From Odobenus rosmarus divergens (Eukaryota > Chordata > Mammalia > Carnivora > Odobenidae), in assembly GCF_000321225.1 (NCBI RefSeq), contig NW_004450565.1, forward strand, positions 968,155 to 1,032,154: a DNA stretch of 64,000 nucleotides, in the 5' to 3' direction. Shown piece by piece: positions 1-58,588 of the stretch (its first letter is position 1; each line of letters begins with the position of its first letter). The position numbers were made by a program, and so were the translations under genes. The notes under the pieces were generated by a model. It did not search any database. It was not told where the DNA came from and was given only the letters and a program-made list of their open reading frames with translations.

Positions 1-46822
<46,822 letters not shown>

Positions 46823-47500
46823 AAACACCAGAGTGCCAGGAGACACGGACGTAGACATCGCGGCCCAGGACCCCTTGTAGAGCCGCAGAGACCGCTGCCG
46901 CCCAGACCCCGGCAGCATGCTCGGGCCGCGGGCATCGTGCTGCCCGTCCGCGCCCAGCCAGCTCGGCGCCTCTCTCCATCTCCCTTTCTGGCTTCACCTG
47001 GGAAGAAGGTGTAGAAAGGCGTCACATCCTTGTGCAGAATTTAACACGGCGGCGGCCGGGCACGCAGGAGTGGGCAGCAGAGGGGCGGCCGGGAAGCTGG
47101 GGGTGGCCCCGTCTCAGGACTGTCACTGTTGTCCTGCGGTTTTGCCTCCTTCTCCAGGGAGAAGTCAATTTCCAAGCCAAAAGCCGATAACTCTCATTCA
47201 TTTTAAGAAACTGTATCTTTTTAGTACTTGTTAAAGGAAATTATTCAGGGTAAATAACACACTTTGCTTAGAGACACGAGGGGCTTAACTGAGGCGCGGA
47301 GCTGGTCTCGTTTTCAGGCAGACCTTGGGAAAGGCGTGGGCGCGGTGCCCTGGCAGAGAGAAGGCTCTGGGGCAGCACGCATTCCGAAAAGTCATACGGA
47401 AAGCTGGAGGGTGACATAGGCCAACCTTCCCAAAGTCTTTTCTCCCCCCCACCCCATGCTGCTTATTTTAAGCAAAAAATATGTTTATTTCTTCCTAACT
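46823..47500 (+). other. ABCG1: ABCG1 3' UTR (proximal form)
   Basis: After the stop the sequence follows the human ABCG1 3' UTR as I remember it. Matching stretches are tcattttaagaaactgtatc, tttttagtacttgttaaagg, ttattcagggtaaataacac, caaagtctttt and finally gcttattttaagcaaaaaat with atgtttatttcttccta near 47461-47497, where the human reference mRNA ends. I see no AATAAA or ATTAAA between the stop and 47600, so the true cleavage site is uncertain and the transcript may extend further. Confidence 0.6.
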
Positions 47501-49528
47501 TTCTGAACATCTTAATTTCGCCTAAAAAGTGTCTAGAAGATGAGCCTTGTTGATTTTTTGCACACATGTCCCTCTCCTCACGTATCACATCGACTACCTC
47601 CGCGGGAGCTGGGAGAGCTTGGGGGGCAGTAAAGCCAGGGGGGCCGGGGAGGGAGCCGCCAGCGGCGGGGAGGGGGCGCACCCAAACCTCACGGCCTCCG
47701 AGGCGTCGCAGGCAATGGGCACAGTCCAAGTGGCCCTGGCTCCTGTGGCTCGGTCAGACGGCGCGCAGTGTCACGGGCAAGGCCACCTCCCGAGCCATGC
47801 GTCTGTGACATCCCTGCCTTCTCCGTGCTGGGCCCCTGTAGATGTCACAGACCAGAAGCTCCTTCTTCCCAGCGACGGAATCACAGAACGAAATCCCTGC
47901 AGGGCAGGAGCGGCGGGCACATCTGTGGGGTGAACGGCCTCTGGCTTGGCACTGGCCCCTGGGGCGCCTACCAGCTGTCAGAGGCAGTGCGACTGCAGGG
48001 GGAGGTCAGAGGAGGCCAAGGGGGGAAACGGAGTTGTTCCCCTCTTGGAATCTCACTGCCCAGGGGCTGGGGTCTCCCAGAGATGGACTGTTTTCTGCGC
48101 ATGTTCATGCCCTGTCTGTACCTGTCTCCTCTGTGAACAACAGCGCTGCGTGATCTCCAAGGCCGCTGTCAGCTCGAAAGGGGTCTTTGACTCCTCAGTG
48201 CTGTTCCCAAAGCTTCTATTTCCCACTTTAAGAGAATGGAAAGAGTTTGATTTTTACTCACATACAGATTTGACTTGCAGATGCTTAGCAATCCCTTTTT
48301 CAGCCTCCCATCCTTTGTAGTAAACACACTGGAGCGTATTCAACTGTAACTGAGTTTTGCTGTTCTGTACAAATGTGGCATTACCTTCCAGATTAGGTCA
48401 TTTACCCAGGATCTAACTTAGGCTTTATAAAGAGTCTTCACTGAGTTTCAAGATAGAGTTGCCTGCAAGATGTCACGGGTAGGAAGACCCACCTAGGAAC
48501 AGCCTGGTAAAATAGAGGGAGGGGCGAGGAGATCGATGTGATCACAGCAGGTGCGGTCAGTACTTAAAGACCTCTTTCCCTCTGTGACCCTGCCAAAGAC
48601 CAGCTAGCCTGGAACCATGCTGCAGGGCTGAGGCCACCCTCCCCCGCCCCCCACCAGGCAGCTCATGTTGTGTGCCCTGAGCCCACCGTGCCACGGCTCA
48701 GCCACTTGGGAAGGAAACAGTGAGATCCCTCGAGATTGAAAATCTGGTTTCCAAGTCTACCTGTGCCCTCAGAAGGGATCATTTCCCCAGGAGTTCATGT
48801 TGCCCACATTTCAATTTTCCACTGTTCACAAATTACATTCATCCCCTTAATAGATGAGGAACTGAGTCAGGGGCTGATATTGGGGGACGTGAGTGCTGTC
48901 GGCTGCTTCAAGGGAAACACATACGCAAAGTAATACGGGAATTTTTGAAGGGCGCTAACTGGTGTGTAGCGAGTGTGCCGAGTCGCCAGGCAGGAAGATC
49001 CGCTTAGAAAGACATAAGTCCAGGAGCCGAGCAAGGCTCTGTCTGCCCTGGGATGCCGCCCTTCCCCTTTGTGGGCAAGCGCCCCCTGCTGGAGCCTTCT
49101 CTTACAAACCCTTGGCATCACTGATGCAAAGGGTGTGGTCTGCATCTTCAGGTCCTTAGATAAAACATCTTATTCCAATGACCGAAGATAACGTCCAAAC
49201 AACTTACTGATTTGTTTTTTTTAAATCCTGTGGTTAAGAGGTAGGTGACCATGTCTTTCACACATGGGGACTGAAAGCAGACCAGCTTGCCAGAGTTCAT
49301 TCTCACACAGAATTTCTGACTGTAATGCCCCAACTATTCTTTTCATCTTGGACTGTGATTCTTCTTTTAGAAGAAAGAATTACATCTTGCATAAAAGATG
49401 TGCAGCCTCTCCCGTGTTTGTGAGTACAGGCGAAAGTGGAAGTCCAAAGAATATCACTTCTAAGTGACATTTGTCAGGAGTGAAGGGGGGAGCTGGGATT
49501 CTGCCCACTGCCCACTACTCACTACCCA
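47501..49528. other. Downstream of ABCG1, no gene recognised
   Basis: About 2 kb with no recognised ORF or repeat. It could be intergenic or part of a longer ABCG1 3' UTR. Confidence 0.5.
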
Positions 49529-49925
49529 CTGCTCCTGCACCTGCTCCTGCTCCTGCTCCTGTTCCTGCTCCTGCTCCTGCACCTGCACCTGCACCTGCTC
49601 CTGCTCCTGCTCCTGGACCTGCTCCTGCTCCTGTTCCTCCTCCTGCACCTGCACCTGCTCCTGTTCCTGCTCCTGCACCTGCACCTGCTCCTGCTCCTGC
49701 ACCTGCTCCTGCTCCTGCACCTGCACCTGCTCCTGCTCCTGCTCCTGCTCCTGCACCTGCTCCTGCACCTGCACTTACACCTGCACCTGCTCCTGTTCCT
49801 GCTCCTGCACCTGCACCTGCTCCTGCTCCTGCACCTGCACCTGCTCCTGCTCCTGCACCTGCTCCTGCAACTGCTCCTGTTCCTGCACCTACTTCTGTTT
49901 CTGCTCCTGCCCCTGCTCCAGCTGC
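49529..49925 (+). repeat. (CTCCTG/CACCTG)n hexanucleotide array
   Basis: About 400 bases of six-base units, mainly CTCCTG and CACCTG with some GTTCCTG. I count about 20 CACCTG, each an E-box (CAGGTG on the other strand). The array makes Ala-Pro, Ser-Cys and Arg-Ser type open frames on both strands, which are artefacts. Confidence 0.96.
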
Positions 49926-50464
49926 AGGGCCTGGGCTCTGGCGCCAGCCCCACCTGCGCCCACATTCAGAGCACTTTGTGCCTCCCTTGCTCCGCCCTCA
50001 CTGAGTATTAGCCGGAGAGGTCAGTTCTTGAAAAGGTCCTGCATGGGGGCTGTGGGAAGAAACCCATGTAAACAGTTTACAGAAAAGATGCTAGAGTCTG
50101 CTGAAGTCACCTGGGGTGAGGGGCCTTCCGGGCCAGGAAACAGAACCTAAGCTTTTAGATAAAAGCCCATCCTAGAGACCCACAGAGAGGCCATGTTCCC
50201 ACCCTGAGAAGGGCACTACCAGGAGGTCAAGGACAGGTGGAGTCACCTTCGGTTGTTTTGCTGAGAGAGGAACAGGCTGAGCCCCAGTGCCCTGAGCATC
50301 TTTCCCTGCTAGGGTGTCCCGGGTCCTGCACTGGGAGCTGCGCTGGCCCTCTGTTCATCCCCTAACTCAGCAAACATGGCCATTGGAGCTCTGCACGAGC
50401 TCGGTACTGTCCCAGGCGCTGGGGGCCTGGGGGGAGGGAACCCAGATGTGGCTTGGCCTCCAGT

Positions 50465-50600
50465 GTGGCAGGTGAGAGGGATGTGTTCATTCTGCAGATA
50501 CAGAACATGGGGCTGGGGGAGGGCAGGTGAGGTCCCAGGTCCCACACCAGGAAAGAGCGCAGTTGACATATGAGCCACGGTCTGACCCCAGAGCCTTCTG
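50465..50600 (-). mobile_element. MIR-like fragment, minus orientation
   Basis: It has cattctgcagatacagaaca, a degenerate gaggtcccaggtcccacacc, then tgagccacggtctgacccca. The order fits the MIR reverse complement, with heavy decay. Confidence 0.45.
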
Positions 50601-50843
50601 TTTTGTTTTGTTTTGCCATATTGCCTCCTGTTTGTAATGCCCAAATACACATGAAAATACTTTGTAAGGCATGAAGCGCAGTGCTAGTTTAGTGGCAACT
50701 CATTATGGACTTGCTGTCACCACACAGAATGGGAGGGTGGCCCGTGCCCCTGCCCCCCATCGCCTGGCATGGGGGTGTCCCTATGGGCCTGGAGGCTGAG
50801 CTGACTCCTGTCTCGTGGGGAGAGGGCTTCCTCTGCCCTTGCC

Positions 50844-50858
50844 TGGTCTTGGCTTCTT
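50844..50858. repeat. Target-site duplication, left copy
   Basis: tggtcttggcttctt is repeated exactly at 51059-51073 on the other side of the SINE. Confidence 0.92.
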
Positions 50859-51058
50859 CTTTTTTTTTTTTTTTTTAAAGATTTTATTTACTTGACAGAG
50901 AGAGACACAGTGAGAGAGGGAACACAAGCAGGGGGAGCAGGAGAGGGAGAAGCAGGCTTCCCGCCGAGCAGGAATCCCGATGCGGGGCTCGAACCCAGGA
51001 CCCCGGGATCATGACCCGAGCCGAAGGCAGACGCCCAACGACTGCCACCCAGGTGCCC
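50859..51058 (-). mobile_element. Can-SINE (SINEC), minus orientation, with intact duplication
   Basis: A long T run with aaagattttatttacttgac is followed by gagagagacacagtgagaga, ccgatgcggggctcgaaccc and the terminus ccacccaggtgccc. Perfect 15-base duplications flank it, which suggests a recent insertion. Confidence 0.95.
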
Positions 51059-51073
51059 TGGTCTTGGCTTCTT
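51059..51073. repeat. Target-site duplication, right copy
   Basis: Identical to 50844-50858. Confidence 0.92.
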
Positions 51074-51117
51074 AACGCAGCATACCTGAGGACTAGCTCG
51101 GGCGAGAGAGGGCTGGG

Positions 51118-51118
<1 letters not shown>

Positions 51119-51155
<37 letters not shown>

Positions 51156-51171
51156 ATGCGCGCGCACATGC
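51119..51171. repeat. (GT)n-(GC)n alternating tract
   Basis: About 13 GT units followed by gcgcgcgcgcacatgcgcgc. It has the same two-part structure as the tract at 42634 and is likewise Z-DNA prone. Confidence 0.95.
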
Positions 51172-51432
51172 AGGCTTGCTCCAGGTGTGGGCTCTCATAG
51201 TATTATTCTGTGGTCTTTGCTTTGTCTCTAAATGCTCCATCATCCTTTAGTCCCAGAAGGAAAGACAAAATTCCCTCACTTCATGTCTGCCGTGCAGATG
51301 GTGACGAGTGTAGTCAAAACCCAGAGGTTTTCATCCAATGCCAGGTAAAGTGGAATGTGACAAAGGGTAAAACCGAACCCCCAAGACGGACAGGTGCAGA
51401 GTGTGTGAATATAAAGTTAGACACCTATAGGA

Positions 51433-51451
51433 AATAAAGACTGCTAATAAA
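51433..51451 (+). promoter_or_regulatory. Paired AATAAA polyadenylation signals
   Basis: AATAAA occurs at 51433-51438 and 51446-51451 in an AT-rich setting, followed by tttttatttgtgttcagtgt, a T/GT-rich downstream element. These are the first canonical signals I see after the ABCG1 stop in the sense direction. Assignment to ABCG1 is inference. Confidence 0.45.
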
Positions 51452-54400
51452 ATATTTTATATAAAACTTTTTATTTGTGTTCAGTGTTAAATGCTTCAAA
51501 TTCAAACTGATTTGCTTAAGTCTTACTAGGCAAAATGGGTTTTTAAGTTGCATTTTGAATATGTTTGTTGTACATCTAGTGAGAGTTGCGCGTTATTACT
51601 CAGTGTTCCGGTCTACCCCCGCGATGGTACACAGTCACCTTCCTCTCTTGGACACCTTCATGTTTCATGGGGGACTGTCTTCAAGTTTTGTGCTTTCCCT
51701 CTGTTCTCCCAGACTCCTCCTGCCTTGTTAATGTTGGCCACAACCAAAAATTGCCAAGACCCCCTTGTGCTGAGGCCCGAGCCTTCCCTTTCCATCCCTG
51801 CTGTCCGCTCTGCCTTAGAGGGGTCTCAGGGGAGACAGGCACTGGTGGCGATTCCTCAGAGGGACATCCCTCGCCCGTTGCTCTCGTGTTTCTGGAAACC
51901 CGCCTCTCTGGCCTGGTCTCTGTAGAGGCTGCGATGGGGAAAGCACGTCCTCCCAAGGTTGAGCCCCCACAGTGAACGTGAGCAGGACCGCAAAGGATCC
52001 TGGTGTTATGCATTGCCTTGGCTCCCCCAGAGCCAGGACTCCCAAGGGCAGGGGTGCTTGGGCCCTGGCCTTCAAACTGGTCTACAAAATCGGAGGGCAC
52101 CCCACATGTGGAACCCAGTCGTAATGGCGCTGTGTGCCCACCGGCTCCCTCTGCTTCTCCTTCTGCACCTGCCTCTGCAGACCAGCGCTGCCCCTCAGCC
52201 CAGCTGACATTCACGCCAGGGTCCTTCTGGGTCACAGTCCTTGGCCTCTCACATCAGGGAGATTCCTCCAGGATAATCGGCCTCTGCAGAAGCCATATCC
52301 AGGGCCTCCCTGGGGCCAGCGGCAGCCAGAGGCGGGGGAGAAACCCCCTTGCACACTTTCAAGCTCAGCTCAGCCTGTCGGTAACATCCAAGCCTCCAGG
52401 GCAGGAAGGCAGGGTGAAGATGACCCTCAAGCCCAGCCTTCTCCTAGGTGCAGCTGGATTCTCTGAGAACTACTGCCCCTTCTCATCTTTGTGCAAACGG
52501 AAGGGTTTAGCCTTAGCCCAATTTTGTATGTTACCTCTGAACACGCCAACTTGAAATCATTCCTCCAACAGACATTTCTGTGGCCTCGTCACGTGCACAC
52601 TGAGGCCAACTAAGGAAGCCTGGTTTGCATTTACATAAAGCTGGTCTGCATCCATGGTGCATGTGAGCATAGATCAGGCTCAGAGCCCCTGATGCCTCCA
52701 TGGCCTCCAAAATAATCTCCTGGTGTCAAAAAGGAGAAAACAAACAGTGGTGCACACTAGGTATGCCAGGGCAAGGGATTGCCGTCGGTGGGGGCACAGT
52801 GTAGGGGCTTTTCGTGGCATAAAGACCATTGTGAAGCTGAAGAAGAGGGAGCAGGGGCATCAAAGTGTCCTCGTTTGATCACAAGCCCAGAGGGAGCCTG
52901 CTGGCGGTGTCTGGGTTCCAATTTCTGAGGCTGTGGGGGAGGAGGAGGCGGAGACTGCCTGGGGGCTTTTTCCACAGCTAGCAGGCCGGCTGGCCTGGAT
53001 CTGCCCCTCCTTCCCCGGAGATACCCCATGACCCCACGACCACCCGGCTTACAGCCCAAGCTGAGGACATGGCCACAGGCATGTGAGCCTTTCCACTGGG
53101 CTCGTGGTTTCAGAGCTGGTCTTTCAGCCCCTACACAGGAATACCAAATTTTGGGAACAGCACGTACCCCGAGCCACATAACTAAGACGTAGCAAAACTC
53201 AAAATTATTACATTCAGCTCAAGTTTTCCCAGCAGGGCAGCTCCTCTCTCTGTTTGGGAGCATCTGCGTAAATGGAAGAGAGAATCCAGTTGACCACCTG
53301 TGGGTGCCTTTGGCCTATGCTTTGCACGTGAATATAAACATGGCCCTGGTTTTGTGCACGGTTAAGTGGTTTTCCCTTTTGTTCACCGTAAGCCACGTGC
53401 TGTGAGCACTGCATGAGGGAGCGGCTCCCCAGGAGCAGCAGGGCCGGGCGAGCTGGGTGGGATGCTGAGGCCCGGCTGGTGGGCGTCAGAGCCCTGGGCC
53501 CAGTTCTCGAGGCCCCCAGACCAGTCTCCCAGGAAGGAGGCTGCAGAAGGCCCTTGCTGCCCCCCACAGAGGTGCACTGTTTTGCCCCTGCCTTCCCTGC
53601 TCAGAGCGCTGGCCCCTGCAGCAGGTCCTAGCCCAGCCATGGGACAGTGTGGCAGCTTCCCGAAACAGTGCTTGCCCATTTCTGCAGGACAGGTTACTTA
53701 GACGACCTCCCCTCCTGGGGGACCTTGAAGGTGCCCTCTCCTGCCAGACGAATCCATTAGGCCTGAAGGAGAGGGTGAGTCATGGGGAACGCAGGGTTAA
53801 GGTTGAGAGCCCTATATTCACAGGTTCCTGGAGATCCCAGGCTGCAACCCAATCTGGGTCTCGGTTTTTCTGGAAGGATTTCGGTGGTCATGGTAGCTCT
53901 TTGGATTATTATAGTTTTACATTTTTTTTTTTTTTACAATTCTATCCTTAGGTACCCCAGGGGTGTCTTTTCTGTGACATTTGGAGTACAGGCTGCCTGA
54001 GTTTAATCATAAATAGCTCATTTTTAAGTCCTCGGCCAATTAAAAATGATAGAAAGGATCCTATCATCCAAATTGCTAATAAAATGGCCCACCAAAGCCA
54101 CATGGGGGGCTTTCCATTTTTAGAGTCTCACGATCCCTGTAGAAGGGGGGGGGAAGGTAAGTTTCTCCATAGAACATGTACGTTTATAAAGTTACTCTCT
54201 GTAACCAACCCCTTTCCCCCTCATTTGTTTGTGTCTTCCTTTGTAGACAGACTGGTGAGAGAGCTGAGTCTGGTGTGAACTGTTGCCTTTTATTAGATGA
54301 GCAGCTACTTAGTGTCATCCCTTGGTTATTCCAAAGCAAGAGTCAATGCAAGTAATGTTTTCAATCGGCGCGCAAACGTGCGCGTACATCTGTATTATCT

Positions 54401-54791
54401 AATCTGTGATTGTATAAGCCCTGTTTTTTTATGACACTGGATGGGTGAATCTACAGTGATCTTGCCTTGTTACTTAGCGAATACTGTCGCACTCAGTCAG
54501 AGGTTTGCACTGTGGTAGATAAACACAGCATGTATAAATATCTACATATATATTTAAAAATGACATCGGCTCTCTCGGGCGCCTGTTCCGTCCGCTGTCC
54601 TGCTCCACTAGCACAGAGACCCGAGCAGACCCTAGAATGTGAGCTTTCTAACTGTACCTTCCAGGCCGTGGTCCTGGTGTGGATATTTCTGTAGGGTTAT
54701 CTCCTTAGAAGATTTGTACGTGCGTTTTTTTGCAGACTTGAACTTTGTTTTCTGAAATTAGATGCCACTTATGAAAATGTGACATAAATCA
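51452..54791. other. Intergenic or distal UTR, no gene recognised
   Basis: About 3.3 kb with no recognised repeat beyond a short T run near 53922-53936. AT-richer sequence from about 54000 looks like a transcript 3' end. No protein family is recognised in the open frames. Confidence 0.5.
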
Positions 54792-54797
54792 AATAAA
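54792..54797 (+). promoter_or_regulatory. AATAAA polyadenylation signal
   Basis: AATAAA sits in the context caaataaagcattgttatttt, followed by a T-rich region. The preceding 500 bases are AT-rich and resemble a 3' UTR. It could be a distal ABCG1 site or the end of an undescribed non-coding transcript. Confidence 0.45.
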
Positions 54798-54904
54798 GCA
54801 TTGTTATTTTCAGATTTCTACTCCACGCTCCTTCTTGTTTCCACAATGTCTGCTCTCACACCTGCCAGGAGAACTGGGCCTGGGGTCTGGTGCAAGCCTC
54901 ACTC

Positions 54905-55113
54905 TTTTTTTTTTTTAAGATTTTATTTATTGATTTGAGAGAGGGAGAGAGAAGGAGAGCAAGCAGTGGGAGGGGCAGAGGGAGAGAGAATCCCAAGCAG
55001 ACTCTGATCTGAGCACAGAGCCCAACCCGGGCTCGATCCCACGACGCTGAGACCATGACCTGAGCTGAAACCCAGAGCCGGACACTTAACCGACTGAGCC
55101 ACCCAGGTGCCCC
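54905..55113 (-). mobile_element. Can-SINE (SINEC), minus orientation
   Basis: A T run with aagattttatttattgattt is followed by an AG-rich part, gggctcgatcccacgacgct and the terminus ccacccaggtgcccc. The flanks agcctcactctt and agcctcggtctt look like an imperfect target duplication. Confidence 0.94.
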
Positions 55114-55299
55114 AGGAGCCTCGGTCTTAATGGAGCAGTTCCTTGGGTCGGTGTTATAACAGATTTGGATTAAGCTGGGAAGAAAAGAGCTCCAGGGGTG
55201 TTGTGCTAGCCCCCACTTGTTCTGTGGGAGCACGGGGTCAAGTGCATTTTCATGGACTATTTCATTTAAACGCCTCCCAACCCCAGGGCGGGACCGGAG

Positions 55300-55425
55300 A
55301 GCCACAGCCAGCCCCATTTCACAGGTGAGGAAGTGAGGCTCAGAGATTAGACCACTTGCTAAGGCAGTGGTGGAGGCTGAGTTCAGAGGGTGACGGTCCA
55401 GCTGAGGAGCCAGGGCTCTTGGCCC
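55300..55425 (-). mobile_element. MIR SINE, minus orientation
   Basis: It has ccccatttcacaggtgagga, agtgaggctcagagattaga and ttgctaaggcagtggtggag, the reverse complement of the MIR core with moderate decay. Confidence 0.65.
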
Positions 55426-55899
55426 CTTCATCACCATCCCACTGTGGAAAGTAGACACCGTGGGAGCTAAGGAGGAGAATCCATCTGGTCACAGGAGGTG
55501 GCTGGGGAATCCATCCCCTGTGACCAGAGGAAACTTCTCCCAGGTATTTTGCCGTGGGGCAAGATGATGGGCGAGTGTCTCCAGGAGTCAGCTCTGGGGG
55601 CTTTATGCGCTGGGGGCCCTGTATAGGTCAGCGCTGGGGTTCAGGCTCGGCCTGGGTGCAGGTGTCACTCTGGGATCATCACCTGGGCATGACTGTGATG
55701 GGGAGGACCAGGTCACCTTTGCAGGTGTGGAGGAAGGTGTGCGTGCATCGACACACAGAGAGAAAAGCCACTGCCTGGTGACTCAGCACTTCCCGTCCCT
55801 CTTCCTGCCCAAGCTTCTCCGTCCCCAGACGCTGTGCTGTGCTCCCAAACCACTCACCACCTTCCCCCATCAAAATCCCCATTCCTTCCACACGTTTTC

Positions 55900-56310
55900 C
55901 AGATTTATCTTTATTAGAATCTTTAAGTAACAAAAATTCTACATGTTCATTTTAACAAATAATACGAAAGTGAATAATCTTGCCCCCAGCCCATCCCAAG
56001 CACACCCCCGTGAGGTTCCCAAAGTTGACACCAGATAGCAGTGTATTCACCCTCCACTTTTAATACCCAGAGAGATGGACACGACACCCCCAGCCCTCCA
56101 CCCCTTGCTTTCCTTCCTTTGCACGGCGTCACGGATAGCCCTCCAGACCAGAGGGTACAGTGCTCCCTATTTTTGCTTCACTTCAACAGCTGTGTGACAC
56201 ACCATCGTGGGAATGTTCCAGAATCCCTGCAGCCATTTGCCTTCTGATAGACCCTGTGGTTGTTTCTACAATAACCACCAGGCTTCAGTAAATCTGAAAA
56301 TTTGGAAAAC
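55900..56310 (+). mobile_element. Old L1 3'-end-like fragment
   Basis: It has acatgttcattttaacaaat, cagctgtgtgacacaccatc, gtgggaatgttccagaatcc and gaccctgtggttgtttctac, followed by aataaccaccaggcttcagt. The phrases resemble the old L1M 3' end (cattgtgtggatgtaccat, then ggttgtttcc). Assignment is tentative. Confidence 0.4.
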
Positions 56311-57559
56311 AGTCTTAAACTGATATCCTTACAACGTACAATTTGAATCAGAGAAGCCTTTTTGGAAACGCAAGTGGAAGGAAATCCGAAAAGTAAAATA
56401 GGTGCCTGGAGAAGAAGGTGGGGACCGGCAGCCCCCACGCATGCCCCCTTACTCCCACAGTGCCCCTGAGGGTCCCACATGGCCGGCGCTCTGTCCCTAG
56501 CTTTCCCATTACACCTGGACGTGGGGACTCTTGGGGTCTGCAGGTGTGCAGGGGGATGGGAAACCCTCACAAAGCTGCCAGGCCTCGGTGATGTTGTCAG
56601 GAAAGATTAGCCCAAGAGGGTCTTACCCCACCCAAGGGTGCTAATCTTTGCTGATCACCATGGCCTTGGCAGTCAAAGTAAGTACTCTTGTTGGCAACCT
56701 CATTCTCTAGAGAGGCAATGACAGAAGAAATAGGGGTCAAACCCTATGGCAGGGGTCATACCCTTCTTGATGGATCAGCTGACACCCGCCCAGCTGCTTC
56801 CCTCCCTCTCTGCCCATCCTGCTGTGTGAGCAGCTAACTGCATGGGTCTGTGCTCAGTGCTGCCACGCTTGGGAGATGCCAGTCTGGCCACAAGCAGGAG
56901 AGCCGGCAGCCTGGCCTGTTGGCACCGTGACCTCGGGACTCGACTCGTTTCTCCTGATTCCCTCATGCAGCTGTCATCTTTGAGAGTAGGTGGCAGAAGG
57001 AAAGGGGGTCTCTGCACATGCCAAGACGGAAAATTCCCCTGGGTAGTGAGAACTAGGACCAAAGCCGGGGGAGAGTAGATGTGGGTGTGCAAGGGCTCCC
57101 TCTAGCGGGCGCTGGGGCTGTGCCGCGCGGGGCCGCCGAGCCTCCCATCCCTCCTGGAGGACGGAGCAACAGGGAGGCAGGTTTGTAGGGTGGAGGAGAA
57201 GGGGGGGCATCTGCACCCACAAAACCAAGGAGAGAAGGGCTGCAACGTCCAGGCCAACAGGGCAAAGGCAGCTGCCCGGTGAGAAGTGGCTAATAATTCT
57301 TGTGCCCCGAGCTGCAGAAGGCAGAGCTGGGTCCACATGGAAGGCGACAAGGCCCCCTCAGGGGCCATCTGGTAGGACCAACGGCATTGGGGACGAGAGG
57401 AGCCGGCCCAGACCATGGCCCTTGGTAAAGTCTTGGAAGCCAACTCAATTCATGGAGCAGAAAGTCAGACATTGTGTAAGTCGGTAAATCAACAGAGAGA
57501 TGTAATCACGATTGGGTTTATAGATAACATATACGGAGAGAGAGAGAGAGAGAGCTCAT

Positions 57560-57790
57560 TTAGTATGACATGTGCCCTGCTAAAGTTCACAGCTGTCCAG
57601 TGTCCTCACAGAATTCTGCAGCTGCTACCACTCTCCGGTTCCAGATTTTCGTCGCCCCCAAAAGAAGTCCATCACCAGTCGCCCCCCACCCCCCCAACCC
57701 CCTGGTGGCCACTAACCTACTTCCTGTGTCCATGGATGTGCCTGTTCTGGGCACGTGGTGTGGATGCAATCACGCACCGTCGCCCTCTCC
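57560..57790 (+). mobile_element. Old L1-like fragment
   Basis: It has ccagattttcgtcgccccca, cccctggtggccactaacct, acttcctgtgtccatggatg and tgcctgttctgggcacgtgg. This order matches a common L1M-derived repeat (ctggcaaccactaatctac, then ctatggatttgcctattctgg). Confidence 0.55.
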
Positions 57791-58339
57791 TAGCAGAAAG
57801 CACAGGTAGCTTTCAAAAGCAACACACAGCATATGAGAAGGATCACCCCAGCTCAGACAGGTTGAGACACCCCGCCCCCCAAAAGCGTTACAGCCGACCA
57901 AGGCACGTACACATGACAGGAAGTAATAATCAGGTGTAATGGCCACAGTGTGAGTGTGTAAGGGGGCGGAAAGCCTATAGCATTCATCTCCCCTTTCCAC
58001 CAGCAGCAAGGGAGTCTGGCTTCTCCTGGGCAAGTCAAAGTTCTCGTTCTGTGGGTTCTGGAAGGTTCTACATATGTGTATCATGCTCAAGTCGGTGAGG
58101 AAGATATTCGATCTCAAAATGATCCCTGGGACCATATGGAACCCAATCCTTATGTGAATCCACCCTGAGCCACTAAGGGATGCTCACTTTAGAGGCGCTC
58201 TGACCAGCAGGTGGAGGTGTAACAGGCGCCCTTTGGGGCCCCCCGGGGTCAGCTGAGTGGCCAGGGTGCCCCATGGTGCCGTGAGGGGCATCATGCTGCC
58301 CGTGGCCCCGCCAAAGCAGCCAGCTCTTCCCAGTATTGA

Positions 58340-58430
58340 ATTTCAGTAAGGCTGTGTCCTTGGGTGAATTTCTCTCAACTTCCTCATTGGCAAAGTAAGA
58401 ATAAATATGTGATTTCTCACTGCAGTTTGA
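58340..58430 (+). mobile_element. MIR-like fragment
   Basis: It has gtgtccttgggtgaatttct followed by caacttcctcattggcaaag and taagaataaatatgtga. Decayed MIR core. Confidence 0.5.
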
Positions 58431-58588
58431 GTAAAAGGGAGAGTCTCCAGCTCACACTATAGCACTTCCTAGCCCCCAATTTTAACATTGGTTAGCGCTC
58501 TCTTGGGTGCTCTAGTAACATCGGCTGTCCCCAGCCAAGAACATTGTTTAAAAATCCCGAGGAAGACCCGGTCTCTCTTGGAGACCCG

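Noticed and set aside
49464..50150. Frames of 147-228 codons rich in Ala-Pro, Ser-Cys, Arg-Ser or Gln-Val
   Set aside because: All derive from the CTCCTG/CACCTG hexanucleotide array.
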